Shown here one piece after another: positions 57,466-64,000 of a DNA stretch of 64,000 nucleotides (the stretch's first letter is position 1; each line of letters opens with the position of its first letter). The notes below the pieces were generated by a model. That model had not been told where the DNA came from and searched no databases. It was given only the letters and a program-made list of their open reading frames with translations. The stretch is from Desulfosporosinus sp. FKB (lineage in GTDB: Bacteria; Bacillota; Desulfitobacteriia; Desulfitobacteriales; Desulfitobacteriaceae), in assembly GCF_002196705.1 (NCBI RefSeq), contig NZ_NADJ01000036.1, positions 124,001 through 188,000 on the forward strand. Reading direction: 5' to 3'. The position numbers and the translations under genes were made by a program.

Positions 57466-58341
57466 GTGAATTATGAAGGAATTCTCTATCGTCCGCCCAG
57501 TGAAGCCAGAAGCCTTATTCTCCAAATTACCGTCGGCTGTCGCCACAATGCCTGTACTTTTTGCACCATGTATAAAGACAAAACCTTTCGCATAAAATCG
57601 CGTTCAGAAATTAAGGCTATGATCACTGAAGGCTTAGTCCAGAACCCAAGAGCAGAGCGTGTTTTTTTGGCGGATGGGGATGCTCTGGCTGTTGACACCT
57701 CTCTGCTTCTGGAAATTCTCGATCAACTTTATGCAAACTTCCCTAACCTTCAACGAGTCGGCATTTACGGAGGGCCCAAGGATATTCTCGCTAAAACACC
57801 TGAAGAGTTGGCCTCCCTGAAAGCACATGGGCTAACTATCGTTTATTTAGGTGTAGAAAGCGGAAATTCTGAAGTGCTAAACTTTGTCCGTAAGGGGGTC
57901 GACCCAGAACAAATGATTAATGCCGGTCGTAAGCTCAAAGCAAGCGGCCTGATTGTCTCTTGTACTGTGATTATTGGTTTGGGCGGAAAGGCCTTAACCC
58001 AGGCTCATGCCCGCGATACTGCCCTGGTCATCAGTGAGATAGATCCTCAATATTTAGGTGCTTTGACCCTGATGGTAGAACCGGAAACCCCCTTGTACGA
58101 AGTTATTCAGCGAGGTGAATTTCAGCTTCTTGATCCCTGGGAATCTTTAACTGAACTCAGATCTATGCTGGAGAAACTTGATGTTTCCCACTGTATTTTC
58201 CGGAGCAATCATGCTTCCAATTACCTGCCTCTTCGCGCTGCGCTTCCTGAGGACCGCACCTCAATTCTAAAAACCCTTGATACAGTTTTAGAAAACTCTG
58301 CCCTTGACGAATTGCGTCCGGATTATTGGCGAGGACTCTAA
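57466..58341 (+). CDS. Radical SAM protein with Cx4CxxC cluster motif
   Basis: A 291-residue radical SAM enzyme. The iron-sulfur cysteines are C25, C30 and C33 in VGCRHNACTFCTMYK, so the spacing is Cx4CxxC instead of Cx3CxxC. The GGE-like segment is IYGGPKDIL, and later VYLGVESGNSEVL supports SAM binding. No second cluster domain is seen. The GTG start is preceded by GGAGGGG. It is isolated, divergent from sleB. The substrate is unknown; a B12-type domain is absent. Confidence 0.88.
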   Translation: MNYEGILYRPPSEARSLILQITVGCRHNACTFCTMYKDKTFRIKSRSEIKAMITEGLVQNPRAERVFLADGDALAVDTSLLLEILDQLYANFPNLQRVGIYGGPKDILAKTPEELASLKAHGLTIVYLGVESGNSEVLNFVRKGVDPEQMINAGRKLKASGLIVSCTVIIGLGGKALTQAHARDTALVISEIDPQYLGALTLMVEPETPLYEVIQRGEFQLLDPWESLTELRSMLEKLDVSHCIFRSNHASNYLPLRAALPEDRTSILKTLDTVLENSALDELRPDYWRGL

Positions 58342-58355
58342 GAGAACTTACGCTA

Positions 58356-58399
58356 AAACAGAAGGCAAAGAATCATTTTAACCGATTCTTTGCCTTCTG
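58356..58399 (-). terminator. Terminator overlapping the 3' end of the glycolipid glycosyltransferase gene
   Basis: CAGAAGGCAAAGAATC (58359-58374) and GATTCTTTGCCTTCTG (58384-58399) are perfect 16-bp arms. The right arm is inside the last codons of the minus-strand gene. TTTTAG follows on the minus strand. On the plus strand it may also stop the radical SAM transcript. Confidence 0.8.
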
Positions 58400-59529
58400 C
58401 TTGACGTTATCACCAATTGTAACATTTCTTCAACTGCTCGTTCTGCGGAATGTCCTTCAGAGACCATTGCCGCTTTAGTACGCATCCTTTCGATCTCCTC
58501 AGGATGTTCTAAAAAGTAACGCAGCCTTTGATCTAACTCTTCCTCACTTTCAGCGATGCATCCAGCCCCAACCTCTCTGATATACTGTGCGTTTTCTTCC
58601 TCTTGTCCGGGAATCGGCCTGAAAATTACCAGAGGCAAGTGTTTCGTCAAGGCTTCCGATACCGTTAATCCCCCAGCTTTCGTAATAATCAAGTCAGAAA
58701 CAGACATCAATTCTTCAACATTATGTGCAAATCTATAGCGCAGCAAGGGATTTCGGGCCTCTGCGATCACTTCGTCTAAAGAATTATAGAGTTTGTCATT
58801 ATGTCCACATACAATAAGGCATTGAACAGGTACTTGAGAATTAGCCAGCTTCTGGCAAATTCTTTTGGTGCTTTCACATACTCCATAAGAACTGCCCATG
58901 AATAAGACGGTTGGTAGACCTAGCGTTAATCCCAATGTTTTACATATAGACAAACGATCGGCATTATATTCAAATCTTGGACTAACAGGAATACCTGTTA
59001 CATGGATATTTTGAGCCTGTATCCCCCAAGACATCAACAGATCCTTAACTTTAGCACAAGCTACTATATAGCAATCAACTCCCGGGTGAACCCAATGGCT
59101 GTGGGCCGTATAATCTGTGATTACTGTAGCCACCGGAACAAGCAGAATCTGTTTAACTCTTAATTGGGCGAGAATCGAAGATACAGTCGGGTAAGTACAA
59201 ACAATTAAGTCCGGTTTAACTTGCTGAATGTAATTGAGAAAATTACTCCGCCCAATTTGATTTAACAACCGTTGACTCATCGATTGCGGCTGCTTCTTGC
59301 CCGTTTTATAATAAAAACGGCCCCAGAGTTTTGGAGCTCTTCTGAGAAGCCCGCTATAAAAATCTTTTATGATGGAGTTAACTCTTATATTTAAAAATGC
59401 ACCGAAATCCAAATGAATAATTTCAGCAGAAGGCACTTTCATCTTTATTCCTTCAATAACGGCTTCAGCCGCTCTCAAATGTCCATTGCCAAACGAGGCG
59501 GAAAATACGAGAACCCTAAGTTCTTTCAA
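58378..59529 (-). CDS. Diacylglycerol glycosyltransferase-like protein (MGDG synthase family)
   Basis: A 383-residue GT28-type enzyme. The MGDG-synthase N-terminal domain has FSASFGNGHLRAAEAVIEGI and VITDYTAHSHWVHPGVD. The C-terminal UDP-sugar domain has MGSSYGV, KAGGLTVSEAL and PIPGQEEENAQYI. UgtP-type relatives add glucose to diacylglycerol for glycolipids and lipoteichoic-acid anchors. It is monotopic, on the cytoplasmic membrane face. The ATG at 59529 begins MKELRVLVFS. Divergent from ybaK. Confidence 0.92.
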   Translation of the reverse strand: MKELRVLVFSASFGNGHLRAAEAVIEGIKMKVPSAEIIHLDFGAFLNIRVNSIIKDFYSGLLRRAPKLWGRFYYKTGKKQPQSMSQRLLNQIGRSNFLNYIQQVKPDLIVCTYPTVSSILAQLRVKQILLVPVATVITDYTAHSHWVHPGVDCYIVACAKVKDLLMSWGIQAQNIHVTGIPVSPRFEYNADRLSICKTLGLTLGLPTVLFMGSSYGVCESTKRICQKLANSQVPVQCLIVCGHNDKLYNSLDEVIAEARNPLLRYRFAHNVEELMSVSDLIITKAGGLTVSEALTKHLPLVIFRPIPGQEEENAQYIREVGAGCIAESEEELDQRLRYFLEHPEEIERMRTKAAMVSEGHSAERAVEEMLQLVITSSRRQRIG

Positions 59530-59706
59530 AGTCGGCCCTCCCTCTCATAGACTAACCTGATACGAATCTTATCTTCGTGGTACCTGTTTCTATTATAGGG
59601 ATTACCCTTCAAAAAAGAAAGGAAATTAAAAGTATCTGCTAAATTAAAACACTTTCTTAACAACCGTCAAGAAGAATCAGCAAAATAACAAAGGAGCACA
59701 AAAATC

Positions 59707-60186
59707 ATGCGTAAAACCAATGCTGCACGTATCCTCGATCAATTGAAACTATCTTATGAACTTAAAGAATACCCTGTCGATGAATCAGACTTATCGGCAA
59801 TTTCCGTTGCTCAAAAGGTAGGTCTTCCCATCGAACAAGTTTATAAAACCCTAGTCGCCCGCGGCGATAAGACCGGAGTCATTGTAGCCTGTATCCAAGG
59901 TGATCTTGAACTCCATCTGAAGGCTCTTGCCGCTCTGAGCGGAAATAAAAAAGTAGAGGTTGTCCCTCTTAAAGAAGTCCAACCTCTGACCGGATATATT
60001 CGGGGCGGTGTATCGCCGCTTGGCATGAAGAAATCCTACCCCACCTTTATTGATTCTGCAGTTACTGTCCAAGAAAAGGTTGCTGTCAGCGCCGGTCTGC
60101 GCGGACTTCAGATCTTCCTGCCTTCATCCGACTTAATTAAGGCTGCAAAAGCACAAGTCGGCAAGATCACAACCGAACCCAGCTAA
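59707..60186 (+). CDS. ybaK: Cys-tRNA(Pro) deacylase YbaK/EbsC
   Basis: A 159-residue stand-alone editing domain related to the ProRS insertion domain. It hydrolyses Cys-tRNA(Pro). The catalytic Lys is in PIEQVYKTLVARGDK, and LSGNKKVEVVP and the GYIRGGVSPLGMKK segment are conserved. The ATG follows AAAGGAGCAC. It is monocistronic and convergent with glnS, separated by hairpin repeat copy D. Confidence 0.93.
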   Translation: MRKTNAARILDQLKLSYELKEYPVDESDLSAISVAQKVGLPIEQVYKTLVARGDKTGVIVACIQGDLELHLKALAALSGNKKVEVVPLKEVQPLTGYIRGGVSPLGMKKSYPTFIDSAVTVQEKVAVSAGLRGLQIFLPSSDLIKAAKAQVGKITTEPS

Positions 60187-60189
60187 TTT

Positions 60190-60227
60190 ATCCAAGCGTA
60201 AGACTCCCGCTTCGAGAAGTGGGAGTC
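60190..60227. repeat. Dispersed 3'-end hairpin repeat, copy D
   Basis: ATCCAAGCGTAAGACTCCCGC, written here as ATCCAAGCGTAAG then GACTCCCGCTTC pairing with GAAGTGGGAGTC (60202-60227). Only the second hairpin and the CGTAAG border are present. It is located between the ybaK and glnS stops. Confidence 0.75.
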
Positions 60228-60238
60228 ATTCCCATGCC

Positions 60239-61897
60239 TTACTTCGGAAGTTCAAAGGAGCTTTTCAGAGATACAATACGATTGAACACGAGATGATCCG
60301 CTGAAGAATACAAAGGATCAACATTAAAATAACCATGCCTAAAGAATTGGAATTTGTCTTGAGATTTTGAGGTTTTCATAGTTGGTTCTACAAAACCATC
60401 AGCGATCTCCAAAGAGTGGGGATTAATATGCTCTAAAAAGGAAGTTCCATCATCGGTCTCATTTTCTAAAATCAGAGGTTCATATAAGCGAAATTCTGCC
60501 GGGACAGCATGTCGGGCATCTACCCAGTGAATCGTACCTTTAACTTTTCTTCCCGTAAAGCCTGTGCCGCTCTTAGTTTCCGGATCGTAGGTGCAATGGA
60601 GCTCTATTACTCTCCCAGATTCATCCTTAACAATCTCATTACATTTAATGAAATAGGCATTTTTCAAACGTACTTCGTTGCCAAGATAAAGCCGATGATA
60701 TTTTGGCGGCGGATTCTCTGCAAAGTCATCCTGTTCAATATAAATCTCCCGGGAAAAAGGAATCATGCGAACACCCATTTCCGGATTTTCGGGATTGTTT
60801 TCCGCTTCCAGCATCTCAGCTTGATCTTCCGGGTAATTCGTAATGACTACCTTTAACGGCTTCAGAACGGCCATAGTGCGCGGTGCTTTGAGTTTTAAAT
60901 CTTCTCGAATAAAATGTTCCAGCATTTTAGTGTCAACCACACTGTCTGCTTTCGCAACCCCTATTTCCCGGGCAAAATTGCGCATTGCCTCAGGAGTATA
61001 CCCTCTTCGTCGAAGCCCGGAAATCGTCGGCATCCGCGGATCGTTCCAGCCATCAACAATCTTTTCTTCAACAAGTTGTTTAAGCTTACGCTTACTCATA
61101 ACCGTATTTGTAAGATTCAAGCGGGCAAATTCATATTGGTGCGGCACGTTTTCCATTTCACATTCCCGCACTATCCAGTCATACAAAGGACGATGGTCTT
61201 CAAATTCCAAAGTACAGATCGAATGAGTAACACCTTCAATTGCATCTTCCAAAGGATGGGCAAAATCATACATAGGATAGATACACCATTTATCGCCGGT
61301 ATTATGGTGGGATGCGTGAGCTATCCTATAAAGGACAGGATCGCGCAAATTAATGTTCGGAGAGGCCATGTCAATTTTCGCCCGTAATACCTTTTCTCCG
61401 TCTTTAAAAGCTCCGCGCCGCATTTCCTCGAAGAGTTCCAGATTCTCTTCAACAGATCGCTCCCGCCAAGGACTTGGCTGTCCTGGTTCCGTCAGAGACC
61501 CTCTTGTTTTCCTGATTTCCTCTGCAGTCAAATCGCAGACGTAGGCTTTTCCCTTTTTAATTAGCAAAATGGCACGGTTATACATTTCCTCAAAATAGTT
61601 CGAAGCAAAAAACAATTCATCCCATTGATATCCCAGCCACTGAACATCTTCTTTAATGGACTCGACATATTCTGTATCTTCTTTTGTAGGGTTTGTATCA
61701 TCAAAACGCAGATGAGTTTTTCCTTTGAATTCATCGGCCAATTCAAAATTAAGAATAATTGATTTTGCATGCCCTATATGTAAATAGCCGTTAGGCTCCG
61801 GTGGAAAACGGGTAACAACATGGTCGGCTTTACCCGCTTTAAAATCTTCAAGAATGATGTTTCTTAGGAAATTCGATGAGGATTTATGTTCCATCAT
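60239..61897 (-). CDS. glnS: Glutaminyl-tRNA synthetase
   Basis: A 552-residue class I synthetase charging tRNA(Gln) directly. The HIGH site is [21 protein letters not shown] appears as [14 protein letters not shown], and the beta-barrel anticodon domains follow ([11 protein letters not shown]-like region). GluRS is excluded by the GlnRS-specific catalytic and C-terminal segments. Most Firmicutes make Gln-tRNA by GatCAB amidation, so a dedicated GlnRS is a noticeable trait, probably acquired in an ancestor. The ATG at 61897 has AAAGGTTGATC upstream. Confidence 0.95.
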   Translation of the reverse strand: MMEHKSSSNFLRNIILEDFKAGKADHVVTRFPPEPNGYLHIGHAKSIILNFELADEFKGKTHLRFDDTNPTKEDTEYVESIKEDVQWLGYQWDELFFASNYFEEMYNRAILLIKKGKAYVCDLTAEEIRKTRGSLTEPGQPSPWRERSVEENLELFEEMRRGAFKDGEKVLRAKIDMASPNINLRDPVLYRIAHASHHNTGDKWCIYPMYDFAHPLEDAIEGVTHSICTLEFEDHRPLYDWIVRECEMENVPHQYEFARLNLTNTVMSKRKLKQLVEEKIVDGWNDPRMPTISGLRRRGYTPEAMRNFAREIGVAKADSVVDTKMLEHFIREDLKLKAPRTMAVLKPLKVVITNYPEDQAEMLEAENNPENPEMGVRMIPFSREIYIEQDDFAENPPPKYHRLYLGNEVRLKNAYFIKCNEIVKDESGRVIELHCTYDPETKSGTGFTGRKVKGTIHWVDARHAVPAEFRLYEPLILENETDDGTSFLEHINPHSLEIADGFVEPTMKTSKSQDKFQFFRHGYFNVDPLYSSADHLVFNRIVSLKSSFELPK

Positions 61898-62117
61898 GAT
61901 CAACCTTTCTAAATCGTGTGATCCTGTTTGTGCTTATTTATCCTTAATATTAAATAATACATTATACCTGAAAAGAGTTCAACTTTATGTTTTGAACTTT
62001 ATCGTTCTAAACCCACTAAAGGTTCCACTATACTCAGAAAAGCTTGCATCTTAGAAAATAATCTCTGACACAAGCAATTCTTCGCACTCTACCAATAGTA
62101 TGCAGTTCTTCAACAGT

Positions 62118-62156
62118 TTATCCAATCGTAAGACTCCGCATCTACGACTGGGAGTG
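62118..62156. repeat. Dispersed 3'-end hairpin repeat, copy E
   Basis: TTATCCAATCGTAAGACTCC, then GCATCTACGACTGGGAGTG. It is the same border and stem as copy D, but the stem has decayed. It lies 10 bp beyond the htrA stop. The rest of the 61898-62166 gap shows no gene. Confidence 0.65.
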
Positions 62157-62166
62157 ATGCCCGAGT

Positions 62167-63321
62167 TTACTGAGATTTAATCTCTGTCAATGTCACGGAC
62201 ACATCTAAACTCTTATTATTGCGGAATATTGTAACGGTTACTTTATCCCCTGCCTTATATTTGAACAATTCATGCGTCAACTCCAAAGAGCTCTTAATGT
62301 CTTTGCCATTAATTTTTGTGACAATATCGCCTGCTGCAATACCGGCTCTCTGGGCCGGTCCTCCCAAAACGACTTTGGAAACGTAGGCCCCGGCAGGCCA
62401 ACCTCTTTGACTTGCATATTCTGCTGTGTAGCGCGGGTCGATCTGCACATTTAAGCCTGCATGACTGGCATACCCTTTTGCAATTAATTGTTCAATCGTT
62501 GGCAAAGCATCCGAGATGGGGATGGCAAACCCCATTCCCTCAAAGCCCTGTTCCTGATTTTTGGCTGAATTAATGCCGATAACTTGACCTTGATAATTAA
62601 CAAGAGGACCTCCGCTGTTTCCCGGATTAATAGCGGCATCTGTCTGGATAAGATTAAAACTCGATTCACCAGGAATATCCAATATCCGATTCGTTGCTGA
62701 TACCACTCCTGTCGTAACAGAACGGGCAAATTCTTGACCTCCCGGATTACCGATAGCCACTACAGGTTCTCCAACTTGAAGTTTTGTAGAATCTCCTTCT
62801 TGGGTTGCCGTTAATTTGCTGGTATCGCTTATTTGTACCACGGCTAAATCCGTGCGGTCATCAGCGCCTACTAACTTTGCATTGAGATTACGTCCATCTG
62901 CCAGACTGACAACCAGTTTTTCCGCTCCGGTTACTACGTGATTATTAGTAACAATATAACCGTGCTGCGCATCAATAATAAAGCCTGAACCACTGCCTGC
63001 TTCTGTTAGGCCTCCACCGCCGAACAACGATCCTTGGGATTGAAAATTGGCGATTCCTACAACGGCAGGGCCGACTGCTTTGGCAATTTGTACTACTGGG
63101 AAATTAGCTGTACTCCCTGTATTAATGGACGGAGTTGTTCCCGGTCCGTTTAAAATGACTTGATTCGTTGGAGACGCCTGTTTATTTCCATATACGGAAG
63201 GAATTAAGGCAACTGCAATAATTCCGCCTATCGCAGCGCTGATTACGGCAATCACCAGGGTTGAAAGGAAACTTGGCCTTCTTTTCTTTGAGTAATCATT
63301 TTGGTCGTTATAATAACTCAT
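62167..63321 (-). CDS. htrA: HtrA-like membrane serine protease
   Basis: A 384-residue envelope quality-control protease. One membrane helix (residues 18-42) anchors it outward. The trypsin-like domain has the triad H128 (IVTNNHVV), D158 (DRTDLAVV) and S236 (NPGNSGGPLV). One PDZ domain follows (GPAQRAGIAAGDIVTKING). The ATG at 63321. It lies next to a walJ/yycJ-type gene, as htrC in the B. subtilis wal region. Confidence 0.96.
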   Translation of the reverse strand: MSYYNDQNDYSKKRRPSFLSTLVIAVISAAIGGIIAVALIPSVYGNKQASPTNQVILNGPGTTPSINTGSTANFPVVQIAKAVGPAVVGIANFQSQGSLFGGGGLTEAGSGSGFIIDAQHGYIVTNNHVVTGAEKLVVSLADGRNLNAKLVGADDRTDLAVVQISDTSKLTATQEGDSTKLQVGEPVVAIGNPGGQEFARSVTTGVVSATNRILDIPGESSFNLIQTDAAINPGNSGGPLVNYQGQVIGINSAKNQEQGFEGMGFAIPISDALPTIEQLIAKGYASHAGLNVQIDPRYTAEYASQRGWPAGAYVSKVVLGGPAQRAGIAAGDIVTKINGKDIKSSLELTHELFKYKAGDKVTVTIFRNNKSLDVSVTLTEIKSQ

Positions 63322-63341
63322 AGATACCCTCCTTACCTTAA

Positions 63342-64000
63342 TTATTCCCGCAAAATAATTAGTTCATGCGGAGTATGGCGTGGGGCTACATGTACTTTTA
63401 CCTCAGGGCACGTTTGGGAAACCTTCGATTCCTTGAGGATATTCAGTACAGTTGACAAGGCGATTTCAGGAGTGTTGTTCTCCTCACTTAGATGGGCCAG
63501 CACGACCCGTTGGGTATTCTCTTGAATCCACTCCGTTAATCCTCTTGCCAATTGAGAATTTTCCAGGTGTCCAAAATGTCCGCTGATACGTTTCTTTAAA
63601 TACGCCGGATATGGACCGTTATGCAGCTTTTCATCATCGTAATTTGCCTCGACAACAAATCCGTCACAGCCCTTTAAATATCGGTTCATCTCATCAGTTA
63701 TTCTGCCGCTGTCAGTAGCAATTCCCACCATTAAGTGGCTCTTGCCCCCTTTTCCCGGCCGCAGGATTTTTAAGCCATAACTTTCGCAGCTGTCATGAGA
63801 TGTGGGATAGAGCAACACGTCAAGACCCGCGCAGGTGAAGGACGCACTAACTTCGACACACTGATTCCCCGCAAGCTTTCCTAAGAAACGGCCCATGGCC
63901 TTCCATAGACCGGCAGTTGCATAAACAGGAATTTTCAACTTTCGAGCCAGGATACCGACTCCCCGAATATGATCAATATGTTCATGAGTTACGATAATTC
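63342..64000 (-). CDS. Metallo-beta-lactamase fold hydrolase, WalJ/YycJ-like (cut by window edge)
   Basis: The N-terminus lies beyond 64000, and 219 codons are visible. Right at the edge the metal motif VTHEHIDHIRG (HxHxDH) is seen. Later GKGGKSHLMVGIATDSGRI and FVVEANYDDEKLHNGPYP are YycJ-typical, and LAHLSEENNTPE carries the last His. YycJ/WalJ proteins are predicted exonucleases linked with the WalRK cell-wall system. walRK itself is not in the window. The stop at 63342 is 20 bp from htrA. Confidence 0.9.
   Translation of the reverse strand, partial: IIVTHEHIDHIRGVGILARKLKIPVYATAGLWKAMGRFLGKLAGNQCVEVSASFTCAGLDVLLYPTSHDSCESYGLKILRPGKGGKSHLMVGIATDSGRITDEMNRYLKGCDGFVVEANYDDEKLHNGPYPAYLKKRISGHFGHLENSQLARGLTEWIQENTQRVVLAHLSEENNTPEIALSTVLNILKESKVSQTCPEVKVHVAPRHTPHELIILRE

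Overview
The window is a chromosomal segment of a spore-forming, low-to-middling GC Firmicute. The best guess is a Desulfosporosinus/Desulfitobacterium-type member of the Clostridia. The evidence is a set of sporulation and germination genes (spoIID, spoIIQ, spoIIID, spo0F, sleB, ypeB), strong AGGAGG-type ribosome binding sites, frequent TTG and GTG starts, and gene order that follows Bacillus subtilis in long blocks (atp-ywmB-murA-spoIID-spoIIQ-spoIIID-mbl; glyA-ywlG-rpiB-ywlE-ywlD-ywlC-prmC-prfA-rpmE-glpX-fsa-spo0F; pyrG-rpoE-argS-ywiB). The genus is an inference. No rRNA or tRNA gene, CRISPR array, intact transposase or prophage was seen.

Layout: 0-2.3 kb holds ftsE-ftsX and a coiled-coil murein hydrolase activator (cut by the window edge). 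2.4-3.7 kb is a plus-strand GntR/ABC-ATPase pair behind a sigma-A promoter carrying a large palindromic operator. 3.8-10.4 kb holds a split transketolase, prfB with its programmed +1 frameshift, secA, hpf and a cold-shock gene. 10.6-13.1 kb is a polar amino-acid ABC importer. 13.6-16.9 kb is a comF-type competence cluster. 17.1-19.5 kb has fabZ, a glycosyltransferase and tagA. 19.7-25.1 kb is the mbl/spoIIID/spoIIQ/spoIID/murA/ywmB block. 25.5-32.5 kb is the complete F1Fo ATP synthase operon. 32.8-42.6 kb runs from wecB through upp, glyA, rpiB, ywlE, mntP, ywlC, prmC and prfA to a DUF1385 gene. 42.8-49.5 kb has rpmE, an M23 peptidase, glpX, a transaldolase, a zinc-ribbon protein, spo0F, alr and a FemX-type gene. 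49.6-50.5 kb is a gene-free tandem repeat. 50.5-55.0 kb has pyrG, rpoE, argS and ywiB. 55.2-64 kb has ypeB, sleB, a radical SAM gene, a glycolipid glycosyltransferase, ybaK, glnS, htrA and a walJ/yycJ-type gene (cut by the edge).

How it fits together: most genes serve the cell envelope (FtsEX/EnvC, MurA, Mbl, Alr, FemX, TagA with WecB, the diacylglycerol glycosyltransferase, HtrA, WalJ), sporulation and germination, translation (RF1, RF2, PrmC, ArgRS, GlnRS, L31, Hpf, YwlC), and carbon and energy metabolism (transketolase, transaldolase, RpiB, GlpX, ATP synthase). Nearly everything is on the minus strand. The unexplained part is non-coding: a 271/311-bp tandem repeat ending in an element with imperfect inverted ends and a run of hairpins (49.6-50.5 kb), a second hairpin run after rpmE, GGGGACCGTCCCC-type REP elements at three loci, and a hairpin repeat lying at the 3' ends of four genes.
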